This document shows, piece by piece, positions 17,387 through 28,305 of a stretch of 51,853 bases of DNA (its first letter is position 1; each line of letters begins with the position of its first letter). Origin of the DNA: Paracoccus benzoatiresistens (GTDB taxonomy: Bacteria; Pseudomonadota; Alphaproteobacteria; Rhodobacterales; Rhodobacteraceae); the NCBI RefSeq assembly GCF_026913015.1, contig NZ_JAPTYD010000026.1, forward strand, positions 1 through 51,853, in the 5' to 3' direction. The position numbers and the translations under genes were made by a program. The notes beneath the pieces are model-generated. The model was not told the origin of the DNA and did not search any database. It saw only the letters and a program-made list of their open reading frames with translations.

Positions 17387-18498
17387 CCAGCCATTCCGAC
17401 CCCGTCACCGTTCATGTCCCGCTTGGCGCACGCGCCTATGACGTGCGCATCGGCACCGGTCTGATCGACCATGCCGGCGCTGAGATTGCGCCCCTGCTGC
17501 GCCGACCGCGCGTGGCCATCGTCACGGACGAGACGGTGGCAGGGCTGCATCTGAAGCGTCTTCAGGCGGCCTTGGCCGCGCAGGGCATCGGCTCCGAGGC
17601 GCTGGTCCTGCCCGCCGGCGAGGCGACGAAAAGCTGGCCGCATCTGACAACCTGCGTCGAATGGCTGCTGGAGCAGCGCGTCGAGCGGCGCGATGTCGTG
17701 GTGGCCTTTGGCGGCGGGGTAATCGGTGATCTGGTGGGCTTTGCCGCGGCGATCCTGCGGCGCGGCGTGCGCTTCGTGCAGATCCCCACGACGCTTCTGG
17801 CGCAGGTGGACAGCAGCGTCGGCGGCAAGACGGGCATCAACAGCCCGCACGGCAAGAACCTGATCGGCGCCTTCCACCAGCCCTCGCTGGTGCTGGCCGA
17901 TATCGCGGTGCTGGACACGCTGACCCCGCGCGACTTCCTGGCGGGCTATGGCGAGGTGGCCAAATACGGGCTGCTGGGGGATGCCGCTTTCTTCGAATGG
18001 CTGGAGGTGAACGCCCCCCGCCTGCGCGACGACAAGGCCTTGCGCCAGCACGCCGTCGCCCATTCGGTGGCCATGAAGGCTGGCATCGTCACCCGCGACG
18101 AAACCGAACAGGGAGAGCGGGCGCTTCTGAATCTGGGCCATACCTTCGGCCACGCACTGGAATCCGCGACCGGCTATTCCAGCCGGCTGCTGCATGGCGA
18201 GGGGGTGGCCATCGGCTGCGCGCTGGCCTTCGATCTGTCCGCCCGCATGGGGCTGTGCAGCCAGGAGGCGCCGTCGCGCGTGCTGGCGCATCTGCGCGAG
18301 ATGGGAATGCCTGCCGCGCTGCGCGACATTCCGGGCGAATTGCCGGACGACGCGGCGCTGATCATGCTGATGGAGCAGGACAAGAAGGTGGTCGATGGCC
18401 AGCTGCGCTTTGTCCTGGCGCGCGGCATCGGCGAGGCATTCGTCAGCGACGACGTGCAGCCCGACGTTCTGGCCGCCGTATTGCGGGACGCGCGCTAG
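17383..18498 (+). CDS. aroB: 3-dehydroquinate synthase
   Basis: A 371-residue DHQ synthase, which converts DAHP to 3-dehydroquinate with NAD and a divalent metal. The NAD site FGGGVIGDLVGFAA, the substrate loop QVDSSVGGKTGIN and the metal ligands in AGYGEVAKYG, NLGHTFGHALE and LLHGEGVAIG are all intact. Length is normal. It is translationally coupled to aroK. Confidence 0.95.
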   Translation: MTSHSDPVTVHVPLGARAYDVRIGTGLIDHAGAEIAPLLRRPRVAIVTDETVAGLHLKRLQAALAAQGIGSEALVLPAGEATKSWPHLTTCVEWLLEQRVERRDVVVAFGGGVIGDLVGFAAAILRRGVRFVQIPTTLLAQVDSSVGGKTGINSPHGKNLIGAFHQPSLVLADIAVLDTLTPRDFLAGYGEVAKYGLLGDAAFFEWLEVNAPRLRDDKALRQHAVAHSVAMKAGIVTRDETEQGERALLNLGHTFGHALESATGYSSRLLHGEGVAIGCALAFDLSARMGLCSQEAPSRVLAHLREMGMPAALRDIPGELPDDAALIMLMEQDKKVVDGQLRFVLARGIGEAFVSDDVQPDVLAAVLRDAR

Positions 18499-18515
18499 GC
18501 GCGCCCCGCAGCACG

Positions 18516-19010
18516 TCAGAACGGGATTTCGTCGTCATAGTCGCTGCGGCTGCTTCCGCCACCCTGGCTGCCGCCGCCGGACGAGCCGGCGCGCTCGTAA
18601 TCGTCATAGCCGCCGAAACTGCCGCCACTGTCGCGGCCGCCGCCAGCCCCTCCGCCTTCGCGGCCGTCCAGCATCTGCAGGGTGCCGTTGAAGCCGCGCA
18701 GCACGACCTCGGTCGTGTAGCGGTCCTGGCCGGACTGGTCCTGCCATTTGCGGGTTTCCAGCTGGCCCTCGACATAGACCTTGCTGCCCTTCTTCAGGAA
18801 CCGCTCGACCACGTTGACCAGGCCCTCGGACATGATGGCGACGCTGTGCCATTCGGTCCGTTCCTTGCGCTCGCCCGTGTTGCGGTCCTTCCACTGTTCC
18901 GAGGTGGCGATGCGCAGGTTTGCGACCTTGCCGCCATTCTGGAAGGTGCGGATTTCGGGGTCGCGGCCCAGATTGCCGATCAGGATGACCTTGTTGACGC
19001 TGCCTGCCAT
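18516..19010 (-). CDS. ssb: single-stranded DNA-binding protein
   Basis: A 164-residue SSB with an OB-fold at 1-112 ([45 protein letters not shown]). A Gly/Ser/Asp-rich linker leads to the conserved acidic tip DDEIPF that recruits repair and replication proteins. It functions as a homotetramer at replication forks. It is convergent with aroB. The upstream gap shared with the transglycosylase shows no clear LexA box. Confidence 0.95.
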   Translation of the reverse strand: MAGSVNKVILIGNLGRDPEIRTFQNGGKVANLRIATSEQWKDRNTGERKERTEWHSVAIMSEGLVNVVERFLKKGSKVYVEGQLETRKWQDQSGQDRYTTEVVLRGFNGTLQMLDGREGGGAGGGRDSGGSFGGYDDYERAGSSGGGSQGGGSSRSDYDDEIPF

Positions 19011-19178
19011 GGACTGGGTTCCTTGAAGTGTGTTCTTGTTACGGTCTAGCGCAGCGGCCCGCGCGATGCAAATAGGCGCTTTGGCGCCGATGACGCAGGG
19101 ATTGGACCAAAAGGCATGCTGGCGATGTGAAAGGATTTCTGTATAGTCCCGTCAAAACCCACAACAACGAGGGACGGG

Positions 19179-19802
19179 ATGATGTTTTTCCCAACCATCA
19201 AGGCGGGTCTGTGCGCGATGCTGATCGCAGGCCTTGCGCTTCCCGCTGCGGCCGAAGGGCTTCGCCTGTCGGGTAGTTCTTCCAAATCGCGGGCCGAGCA
19301 ATTCGCCCGCCAGACGCGCCTGATGGATTCGCGGCTTGCCGGCCAATACCAGCAATCGGCCCGGTTGCAGCCCAAGGGACGCGAAACCAGCTCGGTCGAG
19401 ATCCAGTTGTCCGCGAACATCCCGGCCTATCGCGGCAAGCGCAGCGACTTCATTCCCCATGCCCGGGCAGCCGCGCGCCGATACGGCATCCCCGAGGACC
19501 TGTTCCTGCGCCTTGTCCAGCAGGAATCGGGCTGGAACCCCCGCGCGCGGTCGCACAAGGGCGCGACGGGGCTGGCGCAGCTGATGCCGGGAACGGCGGC
19601 GAAACTGGGCGTCAATCCGCATGATCCCGTGGAAAACCTGCAGGGCGGGGCGCGCTATCTGCGGATGATGTACAACCAGTTCGGCAACTGGAACCTGGCC
19701 CTTGCGGCCTATAACGCGGGGCCGGGCGCGGTGCAGAAATACGGCGGCATCCCGCCCTATCGCGAAACGCGCAACTATGTGCGGATCATCGCCGGGAGCT
19801 GA
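19179..19802 (+). CDS. periplasmic lytic transglycosylase (SLT domain)
   Basis: A 207-residue protein with a signal peptide ([14 protein letters not shown]). A basic linker is followed by a GH23 SLT domain: the catalytic Glu116 in [24 protein letters not shown], and the [15 protein letters not shown] motif. It cleaves peptidoglycan between MurNAc and GlcNAc with 1,6-anhydro formation. It is smaller than Slt70 and resembles the compact Rhodobacterales MltE/VirB1-like type. A strong terminator follows the stop. Confidence 0.9.
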   Translation: MMFFPTIKAGLCAMLIAGLALPAAAEGLRLSGSSSKSRAEQFARQTRLMDSRLAGQYQQSARLQPKGRETSSVEIQLSANIPAYRGKRSDFIPHARAAARRYGIPEDLFLRLVQQESGWNPRARSHKGATGLAQLMPGTAAKLGVNPHDPVENLQGGARYLRMMYNQFGNWNLALAAYNAGPGAVQKYGGIPPYRETRNYVRIIAGS

Positions 19803-19825
19803 GGCCGTCCGCACGGCAGAAACGG

Positions 19826-19851
19826 AAAGGGGGGCGTTGCAGCCCCCCTTT
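19826..19851. terminator. bidirectional rho-independent terminator
   Basis: A perfect GGGGGGC (19829-19835) / GCCCCCC (19842-19848) stem with a 6-base loop. It is flanked by AAA on the left and TTT on the right, so it can serve both the transglycosylase and the convergent homoserine dehydrogenase gene. Confidence 0.85.
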
Positions 19852-19855
19852 GTCG

Positions 19856-21145
19856 TCAGACTTCCTCGATCCGCAATTCGACAGGATCGCTGACCAGCAC
19901 GCCGGTGCGGGGCAGGGTCTGGATGGCGAAGTCGATGGCCTCGGGCGTGGTCTTGTGGGTCACGACCAGGACCGGAACGCTGTCGGGGCTGTGCTGGCCG
20001 TATTGCCGCATCCGGTCGATCGAGATCCCCGCGTCCCCCAGGACCGTGGCGACCTTCGCAAGGGCGCCCGGCTTGTCCTGAAGTTCCAGGCGGATGTAAT
20101 AGGCGGCCGGAACCGCGGTCCGGGCAGGCTGCGCCGCCTTCAGCGCCGTCGCGGGCTGGCCGAAGACCGGAAGGCGCACGCCGCGGGCGATTTCCACGAT
20201 GTCGGACAGGACGGCGCTGGCGGTCGGGCCCTCGCCCGCGCCCGCGCCGCGCAGCACGATCTGGCCCACGCTGTCGCCTTCGACCACGACCATGTTGGTG
20301 CCGCCCATCAACTGGCCCAGGGGACTGTCGGCCGGGACAAGGCAGGGCGACATGCGCTGTTCCAGCCCGCGCGGCGTCATCTGCGCAACGCCCAGCAGCT
20401 TGATCTTGTAACCCATGTCGGCGGCGCGGCGGATGTCGTCGATGCTGACGCGCTCGATCCCCTCGATCTCGACCGCGTCGAAATTGACCTGCGTGCCGAA
20501 GGCGATCGACGACAGGATCGACAGCTTGTGGCCCGCGTCGATGCCGCCCACGTCCAGCGTCGGATCGGCCTCAAGATAGCCAAGCTGGCGGGCTTCCTCG
20601 AACACGGCCTCGTAGGGCAGGCCCGCGCTTTCCATTCGCGTCAGGATATAGTTGCAGGTGCCGTTCATCACGCCCATAACGCGGCGGATCTCGTTGCCGG
20701 CCAGCGACTCGGTCATCGCCTTGATGACGGGGATGCCGCCGGCCACGGCGGCCTCGAAGCGCAGGGTGCGGCCCAGGGATTCCGCCAGTTCCGCCAGCGC
20801 CTGACCGTGGACCGCCAGCAGCGCCTTGTTCGCGGTCACCACGTCCTTGCCCGCGTTCAGCGCAGCCTCGATGCTGTCCTTGGCAATGCCGCTGTCGCCG
20901 CCCACCAGTTCGACGAAGACATCCACGTCGTCGGCGGTCGCGACGGCCATCGGATCGTCTTCCCAGCGATAGGACGACAGGTCGGCATCGCGGTTCTTGC
21001 GCTTGTCGCGGGCGCTGATGGCGGTGATCGACACGGGGCGGCCCGTCCGGCGCGCCAGAAGATCGGCGTGTTTCTGGACGATCTTGACGACACCGATCCC
21101 TACGGTGCCGAGCCCGGCGATGCCGAGGCGGAGGGGGGACGACAT
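19856..21145 (-). CDS. hom: homoserine dehydrogenase
   Basis: A 429-residue enzyme of the aspartate pathway, reducing aspartate semialdehyde to homoserine for methionine and threonine synthesis. The Rossmann motif is GLGTVG (11-16). The catalytic-domain segments EAAVAGGIPVI, MNGTCNYIL and EADPTLDVGGIDAGHK are present. A C-terminal ACT domain starts at about 350 (YYIRLELQDKPGALAKVA), suggesting feedback control by threonine. The ATG at 21145 has AGAGG eight bases upstream; a longer frame has no such signal. Confidence 0.95.
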   Translation of the reverse strand: MSSPLRLGIAGLGTVGIGVVKIVQKHADLLARRTGRPVSITAISARDKRKNRDADLSSYRWEDDPMAVATADDVDVFVELVGGDSGIAKDSIEAALNAGKDVVTANKALLAVHGQALAELAESLGRTLRFEAAVAGGIPVIKAMTESLAGNEIRRVMGVMNGTCNYILTRMESAGLPYEAVFEEARQLGYLEADPTLDVGGIDAGHKLSILSSIAFGTQVNFDAVEIEGIERVSIDDIRRAADMGYKIKLLGVAQMTPRGLEQRMSPCLVPADSPLGQLMGGTNMVVVEGDSVGQIVLRGAGAGEGPTASAVLSDIVEIARGVRLPVFGQPATALKAAQPARTAVPAAYYIRLELQDKPGALAKVATVLGDAGISIDRMRQYGQHSPDSVPVLVVTHKTTPEAIDFAIQTLPRTGVLVSDPVELRIEEV

Positions 21146-21208
21146 GAAATCCTCTTGTCTATGGTTGCTTGCTGTTAGCGTGGCGCGCGCACTCATGCAA
21201 CGCGCGAG

Positions 21209-21733
21209 TCAGTCGCCGCCATCCTCGTATCCCGCCCATTCGCCGTGGATGCCGGTGCCGCGCATGATCGACACGACCTGCCGCGCGGCCTTCAGCGTGG
21301 CGGCGTGGATGGCATGAACGGCAGCCGGATCCATTTCGTCCGGGTAACGTTCGCCCTTCGTGTTGATGAAGGTCGGACGCCAGAAACCGGGTTTCCTGCG
21401 GGGGCGCCAGGACGCATGGCACAGCAGGTTGCGCTTCAGGCGGATTTCCCGCAGGTCGTCGGCAAGTCCCTGCCTGTCGCCGATCTGCGCCTGCTTCATG
21501 GCGGCGGCGAAGCTGTCGATCAGCGTGCCAAGCGTGTCGTCGGCGATCTCCTCCATCCGCCTCAGCCACTGCTGCAGGGCCTTGTCGCTGACCTCCTGTC
21601 CCAGCTCCTTGCGGGTCAGCGAGAAGATCGCGCGCTTCAGCGCTTCCTCCAGGAAACCGAAGCCGGATATGGCATGACCGATGGCCACGGCCATTTCGTC
21701 GGACAGGCGGTCGGGCGCGCGGGGCAGTGCCAT
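21209..21733 (-). CDS. hypothetical helical protein
   Basis: A 174-residue soluble protein, largely alpha-helical, rich in charged residues, with no signal peptide or recognised catalytic motif. A conserved-looking segment LKRNLLCHASWRP lies near residue 100, and a basic-aromatic patch RRKPGFWRPTFIN follows. Its ATG is one base after the glycosyltransferase stop, so the two are cotranscribed. Function is not recognised. Confidence 0.55.
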   Translation of the reverse strand: MALPRAPDRLSDEMAVAIGHAISGFGFLEEALKRAIFSLTRKELGQEVSDKALQQWLRRMEEIADDTLGTLIDSFAAAMKQAQIGDRQGLADDLREIRLKRNLLCHASWRPRRKPGFWRPTFINTKGERYPDEMDPAAVHAIHAATLKAARQVVSIMRGTGIHGEWAGYEDGGD

Positions 21734-21734
21734 G

Positions 21735-22550
21735 CTATTCGCGCCACAAATCCCTGACCCAGCTTGCGGGCAGCAGATAGTGGCGCAGGTGCCTGGACAG
21801 GCTCTCCTTTCGCCTGCCGGAGAAAGCCGCGCGCAGGTGATCCAGCGGGGGGCGGTGCTGGTCGTCTTCTTGCCAGCGGCCGGCGATGGCATCCGGCGGG
21901 TTCAGGTTGCCCGCGAAGATCACGATGCGGCTGTTCCGCGGCACCTTCGGTTCGCGCAGATAGTTCAGCGGGAAAGGCGGGACCGAATGCATCCGGAAAT
22001 GCGCCAGCCAGCCGCGCGGCCAGAACTTGACCCCGCCCGGCGCATTGCGCGTGACGAAGCGCTGCTCGTACTTGTACTTGTCCGCCACCCCCTGCGGATC
22101 GGCGCGGAAAATCTCTTGCAGCGGCGCCAGCTTGCCGACCCGCATCCGATAGACCGAGGTCTGGCCCAGCCGTTCCAGCGGCGTGTTGGGATTGCGTCCC
22201 AGGATGGTGTCGTCCGGGTCCCCGAAGGTAAAGAACGGATCCAGGTTGCCGGTGATGATGACGTCCAGATCCAGGAACAGCACCACTCCGGTCACGTCGC
22301 CCAGATCCCCCCACAGCCGCGACTTGGGCCACTTGCCGCGCGTGTTGACCGGCGCCTGGTATTCGAAGACGGGCAGGGGGCGGACCGCGATATCGGGATG
22401 CAGGCCCGCGCCGTCATCGGTAAAGCAGAACAGCCGGAACGGAGGGGTGATGTTGCGGCCGATCATCCCGTGCAGGCGGTTCACGTATTCCGGGCCGAAC
22501 TTCGTGCCCCATTTGATGCAGATGATCTGCTTGATTTCCGGCGCGTCCAT
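21735..22550 (-). CDS. putative glycosyltransferase
   Basis: A 271-residue protein with features of a GT-A fold transferase: an N-terminal IICIKWGTKFGPEYVNRL strand-helix and a DxD-type motif in VVLFLDLDVIITGNLDPFF (near residue 95) for metal/nucleotide-sugar binding. C-terminal WLAHFRMHSVPPFPLNYL and VIFAGNLNPPDAI segments resemble GT8-like or bacterial capsule/LPS transferases. It is cytosolic with no membrane helix. Acceptor and donor are unknown. Confidence 0.65.
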   Translation of the reverse strand: MDAPEIKQIICIKWGTKFGPEYVNRLHGMIGRNITPPFRLFCFTDDGAGLHPDIAVRPLPVFEYQAPVNTRGKWPKSRLWGDLGDVTGVVLFLDLDVIITGNLDPFFTFGDPDDTILGRNPNTPLERLGQTSVYRMRVGKLAPLQEIFRADPQGVADKYKYEQRFVTRNAPGGVKFWPRGWLAHFRMHSVPPFPLNYLREPKVPRNSRIVIFAGNLNPPDAIAGRWQEDDQHRPPLDHLRAAFSGRRKESLSRHLRHYLLPASWVRDLWRE

Positions 22551-22608
22551 TCGTCTGCCCTTTGTTTTTCCGGCAGGGTTTCACAGCCGGAAGGCCAAGG
22601 CAATGTCA

Positions 22609-22660
22609 TTCACTTTGGTCCGAATATCGTCGGGGGTTCAGGGGGCAGGCAGCCCCCTGC
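22609..22660 (+). repeat. Rhodobacteraceae-type palindromic repeat, copy 2
   Basis: TTCACT (22609-22614), AATATC and CGGGGGT blocks lead into a perfect 8-bp stem (22639-22646 with 22652-22659) with a 5-base loop. The layout is the same as the element between sitB and sitC. It lies just past the methylmalonyl-CoA mutase stop and can form its transcript-end hairpin, though no T-run follows. Confidence 0.7.
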
Positions 22661-22675
22661 GGGCGCGGCATGCAA

Positions 22676-24811
<2,136 letters not shown>

Positions 24812-24868
24812 GATCCATCCTTTCGCACGGCGAAGGCTGCCCTATATTCAGAGCAGGGAAGGGTGCCG

Positions 24869-25372
24869 ATGAAGTTGAAATTGCTGATATTCGCGATGCT
24901 GGCTGCGGCCATGGGCCCGGCGCGGGAAGCACCCCCGCCGCAGGTCGAGCCGCCACCGGCCAGCCCCGAGGAGATCGCGCCTGCCGTTCCCGTGCCCGCG
25001 CGGCCCGAGTTGCGCATCTTGGCCGCGTCCGAGGCCCTGCCTGCCGATTTCCTGTGGAAGGCCCGCCCGGTCGTGGTCTTTGCCGACACGCCCGACGACC
25101 CGGCCTTCCGCGAACAGATGCGCGCGCTGGAAGCCAGGGATGAGGCGCTGGCCGAGCGCGACGTGGTGGTCATCACCGACAGCGATCCGACGGCAAACAG
25201 CGCCTGGCGGCAGCAGCTGCATCCCCGTGGCTTTTCTCTGGTCATCATCGACAAGGACGGGCAGGTGAAGCAGCGCCGCCCGCTGCCCTGGGACGTGCGG
25301 GAAATCAGCCGCGCCATCGACAAGCTGCCCCTGCGCCGCCAGGAAATCGGCCGGGCAGGCCTTTTGCCATGA
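24869..25372 (+). CDS. DUF4174 domain protein
   Basis: A 167-residue exported protein. A short hydrophobic N-terminus (LKLLIFAMLAAAMG) precedes a Pro-rich spacer (~20-45). A thioredoxin-like alpha/beta DUF4174 domain follows, with the segments RPVVVFADTPDDPAF, ERDVVVITDSDP and GFSLVIIDKDGQVKQRRP. It lacks a CxxC pair, so it is not a typical redox thioredoxin. A TATATT box at 24843-24848 is a probable -10 element. It sits in the pcc/mcm locus of Rhodobacterales; its role is unknown. Confidence 0.75.
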   Translation: MKLKLLIFAMLAAAMGPAREAPPPQVEPPPASPEEIAPAVPVPARPELRILAASEALPADFLWKARPVVVFADTPDDPAFREQMRALEARDEALAERDVVVITDSDPTANSAWRQQLHPRGFSLVIIDKDGQVKQRRPLPWDVREISRAIDKLPLRRQEIGRAGLLP

Positions 25373-25375
25373 TCG

Positions 25376-25404
25376 TTGAAAATCCGGACGCGCCTGCCTA
25401 TATT
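25376..25404 (+). promoter_or_regulatory. sigma-70-type promoter for a microgene
   Basis: TTGAAA (25376-25381), a spacer of exactly 17 bases, then TATATT (25399-25404). This is one of the closest matches to the sigma-70 consensus noticed in the window. It points at the 21-codon frame that starts 27 bases downstream. Confidence 0.65.
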
Positions 25405-25430
25405 CGTCCTGAAGGACATGGAGGTTCGAC

Positions 25431-25496
25431 ATGAGCACGACATCCTACAACCCACCCCCGATCACCGGTCGGACCGGTCCGAAGCCGGGCTATTGA
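25431..25496 (+). CDS. 21-residue proline/glycine-rich microprotein
   Basis: A tiny frame of 21 codons encodes a Pro/Gly/Thr-rich peptide starting MSTTSYNPPP and ending GPKPGY. GGAGG lies six bases before the ATG, and a near-consensus promoter lies directly upstream. No hydrophobic segment, Cys or metal motif is present. A direct repeat (ACCGGTCGG, ACCGGTCCG) lies in its second half. The stop is about 30 bases inside the 3' end of the convergent gene. The expression signals are strong but the frame is short, so it could also be a leader of an RNA. Function is unknown. Confidence 0.5.
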   Translation: MSTTSYNPPPITGRTGPKPGY

Positions 25497-26052
25497 TCGT
25501 CCTTCGATAGCCCCTGCGCCGTCCGTCCAGATTGGCCCGGATCGCCTCCAGGGCTATTTCCCCCAGTTCCAGGGCCTCGATCTTCATAGAGATATAGTCG
25601 TGATACATCCCGGCCGCGCGCTGGGCCCCGATCTCCGCGACATCCAGTTCCCGCAAATCGCTGATCATCGCTGAAATGGCGTTCAGCTGGCTGTAATACA
25701 GCACCACCGGATCCACCGTATCACGCGGCAGGACGTGAATGTCCCCGATGATGGCGCGAAAGATCGCGTCGTTATGCTCGGTCGGGATGACCGGGAAAAA
25801 CCCCGGCTCGGTCAGGATGCGGTCCTTGATCCCCGCGCCGTATTCGCCGACGTTGTCGCGCTTCAACACCGCCAGATAGGCCCGGATTTCCGCAAAGACC
25901 GCGCGCTGCACGTCCCGCACGCGTTCGGCCCGCAGGGTTGCATCCCGCCTGCGGTTCTGGAGGGCGACCACCCACCAGCCCACGGACAGGAACAGCCCGG
26001 CGATGACCGCCTGCTGCGCCTGGGGGCTGAGATACTGGTCGAAAGGAGGCAT
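25462..26052 (-). CDS. single-pass membrane protein of unknown function
   Basis: A 196-residue protein with one membrane helix at about 15-32 (AVIAGLFLSVGWWVVAL). A basic stretch QNRRRDATLRAERVRDVQ and a cytoplasmic helical domain follow. This layout is common in small effector or sensor-like proteins whose function is unassigned. It starts five bases after the stop of the 74-residue gene, so both belong to one unit that is itself coupled to pccA. The 3' end overlaps the opposing microgene. Confidence 0.55.
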   Translation of the reverse strand: MPPFDQYLSPQAQQAVIAGLFLSVGWWVVALQNRRRDATLRAERVRDVQRAVFAEIRAYLAVLKRDNVGEYGAGIKDRILTEPGFFPVIPTEHNDAIFRAIIGDIHVLPRDTVDPVVLYYSQLNAISAMISDLRELDVAEIGAQRAAGMYHDYISMKIEALELGEIALEAIRANLDGRRRGYRRTINSPASDRSDR

Positions 26053-26057
26053 TACTA

Positions 26058-26282
26058 TTAATCAAATTCTTCAAGTAAGTTGCGAAGGGTTTGAATTCCT
26101 TCTTTGCCGAACTGTAGGGACTGACTAATCTTTCCAGGGATCTGCCGATCCGACGCTCCATAGGTATCAATTTGGAGCATTTTCTCCCCATCGACTTCCA
26201 CCACCGAGTAAGTTCCCTCAACTTTTCCATGTTTTGAGGGGCGCTCGATTAGTCTCAGTTTCAGGCTCTCGACTCTAGCCAT
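26058..26282 (-). CDS. small hypothetical protein, low GC, coupled to pccA
   Basis: A 74-residue soluble protein with an antiparallel beta-sheet-like pattern (KLRLIERPSKHGKVEGTYSV, EKMLQIDTYG) and a C-terminal helix. The segment LQIDTYGASDRQIPGKISQS looks like the core of a small, widely scattered uncharacterised family. Its GC content is far below that of pccA and its neighbours, which indicates transfer. The ATG shares a base with the pccA TAA (TAATG), so it would be translated by ribosomes leaving pccA. Function is unknown. Confidence 0.6.
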   Translation of the reverse strand: MARVESLKLRLIERPSKHGKVEGTYSVVEVDGEKMLQIDTYGASDRQIPGKISQSLQFGKEGIQTLRNLLEEFD

Positions 26283-28279
26283 TATTCAAACTCCATGATC
26301 ACGTCATCGACCTTCAGGCTCTGCCCCGCTTCGGCGTTCACGGACCTGACCACGGCCCTGCGTTCGGCGCGCAGGATGTTTTCCATCTTCATCGCCTCGA
26401 CCGTGGCAAGGGCTTGGCCTTCCTGAACCTCGTCGCCGGGCGCGACGTTCACCCGTACCACCAGCCCCGGCATGGGGCAGAGCAGGAATTTCGACGTGTC
26501 GGGCGGCAGCTTTTCCGGCATCAGGCGCGCAAGTTCCGCCGTGCGAGGCCGGCGGACGTGGACCTTGAGATCGGCACCGCGCGTGCGCAGGCGGAGGCCT
26601 GCCGGGATCTTGTCCACCTTCAGCACCAGCGGACGGCCATCGACCACCAGCCGCGCCAGGGTCTGGCCGGGCTTCCAGTCGCTTTCGACGCGCCGGTCGC
26701 GGCCCTCGACGGCGACGGTGGCGCCATCGCGATCGGCGCGGATCCGGACGGGAAATTCGCGGCCACCGACGAAGACCACCCAGTTTTCGCCCACCCGGCG
26801 TTCGTGGTTGTCCAGCCGCCCGCTGATCCGCGTGCGGCGGATTTCGGCGACACGATGCATGGCCGAGGCCGCCGCCGCGACGCGGGCCAGTTCGTCGTCG
26901 GGCAGCGATGCGCCCCCGAAGCCGTCGGGATATTCCTCGGCGATGAAGGCGGTGGTGATATCGCCCGCGACGAACTTGGGATGGTCCATGACCGCCGACA
27001 GGAAGGGCAGGTTGTGGCCGATGCCCTCGACCTCGAATTCGTCCAGCGCCACGCGCATCGCCTCGATGGCATCCCCGCGCGTCGGCGCCCAGGTGCAGAG
27101 CTTGGCGATCATCGGGTCATAGAACATGCTGATCTCGCCCCCCTCGAAGACCCCGGTATCGTTGCGGACCACATGGCCGGCATCCGCCACCTCGGCCGGG
27201 GGACGATAGCGGGTCAGCCGCCCGATCGAGGGCAGGAAGTTGCGATACGGATCCTCGGCATAAAGGCGGCTTTCCATGGCCCAGCCGTTGATCTTCAGAT
27301 CCGACTGCGCAAAGGGCAGGGGTTCCCCCGCCGCGACCCGGATCATCTGCTCCACCAGATCGATGCCGGTGATCAGTTCCGTGACCGGGTGTTCCACCTG
27401 CAGCCGGGTGTTCATTTCCAGGAAGTAGAAGTTCCTCTGCCCATCGACGATGAATTCCACCGTGCCCGCGCTGGTATAGCCCACGGCCTTGGCAAGCGCG
27501 ACCGCCTGTTCGCCCATCGCGCGGCGGGTTTCCGGGTCCAGGAAAGGCGAGGGCGCCTCCTCGATGACCTTTTGGTTGCGCCGCTGGATCGAACATTCGC
27601 GTTCGTGCAGATAGACCGCGTTGCCGTGCTTGTCGGCCAGCACCTGGATTTCGATGTGACGCGGCTGCGTCACGAACTTCTCGATGAAGATGCGGTCGTC
27701 TCCGAAGCTGCTGGCGGCCTCGTTGCGCGAACTTTCAAACCCTTCGCGCGCCTCCTGCGCGCTCCAGGCGATGCGCATCCCCTTGCCGCCGCCGCCCGCG
27801 CTGGCCTTGATCATCACCGGATAGCCGATCTGGTCGCTGATCCGCACCGCTTCCTCGGCATCGGCGATCAGGCCCATGTAGCCCGGAACGGTGGAAACGC
27901 CCGCTTCCTGGGCGATCTTCTTCGAGGTGATCTTGTCGCCCATGGCCTCGATGGCCGGTGATGGGGGTCCTACGAAGATCACGCCCTCGCGCTCCAGCGC
28001 CTCGGCGAACTTCATGTTCTCGGACAGGAAACCATAGCCGGGGTGGACGGCCTCGGCCCCGGTCTGGCGGATGGCCTCCATGATCCTGTCGATCACGATA
28101 TAGGACTGGCTGGCAGGGGGCGGGCCGATATGGACGGCCTCGTCGGCCATCTTCACGTGCAGCGCGTTGCGGTCGGCATCGGAATAAACCGCGACGGTCG
28201 CGATCCCCATCTTGCGGGCGGTCTTGATGACGCGGCAGGCGATTTCGCCCCGGTTGGCGATCAGGATCTTCTTGAACAT
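26282..28279 (-). CDS. pccA: propionyl-CoA carboxylase, biotin-carrying alpha subunit
   Basis: A 665-residue subunit with biotin carboxylase, BT and biotin carboxyl carrier domains. Biotin carboxylase occupies ~1-450: the ATP-grasp Gly loop SAGGGGKGMR, EKFVTQPRHIEIQV and EMNTRLQVEHPVTE. The biotin carboxyl carrier at the C-terminus has EAMKMEN (biotinylated Lys ~631). It carboxylates biotin for PccB to make methylmalonyl-CoA. The ATG at 28279 is preferred to the GTG two codons upstream. It is separated from pccB by small lipoprotein genes. Confidence 0.95.
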   Translation of the reverse strand: MFKKILIANRGEIACRVIKTARKMGIATVAVYSDADRNALHVKMADEAVHIGPPPASQSYIVIDRIMEAIRQTGAEAVHPGYGFLSENMKFAEALEREGVIFVGPPSPAIEAMGDKITSKKIAQEAGVSTVPGYMGLIADAEEAVRISDQIGYPVMIKASAGGGGKGMRIAWSAQEAREGFESSRNEAASSFGDDRIFIEKFVTQPRHIEIQVLADKHGNAVYLHERECSIQRRNQKVIEEAPSPFLDPETRRAMGEQAVALAKAVGYTSAGTVEFIVDGQRNFYFLEMNTRLQVEHPVTELITGIDLVEQMIRVAAGEPLPFAQSDLKINGWAMESRLYAEDPYRNFLPSIGRLTRYRPPAEVADAGHVVRNDTGVFEGGEISMFYDPMIAKLCTWAPTRGDAIEAMRVALDEFEVEGIGHNLPFLSAVMDHPKFVAGDITTAFIAEEYPDGFGGASLPDDELARVAAAASAMHRVAEIRRTRISGRLDNHERRVGENWVVFVGGREFPVRIRADRDGATVAVEGRDRRVESDWKPGQTLARLVVDGRPLVLKVDKIPAGLRLRTRGADLKVHVRRPRTAELARLMPEKLPPDTSKFLLCPMPGLVVRVNVAPGDEVQEGQALATVEAMKMENILRAERRAVVRSVNAEAGQSLKVDDVIMEFE

Positions 28280-28305
28280 GGGCACCCCCGGCCAGACATG
28301 AAAAA

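Noticed and set aside
19011..19178. LexA box upstream of ssb
   Set aside because: Two GTTC/GAAC copies occur but are ten bases apart; the alphaproteobacterial box needs a seven-base spacer.
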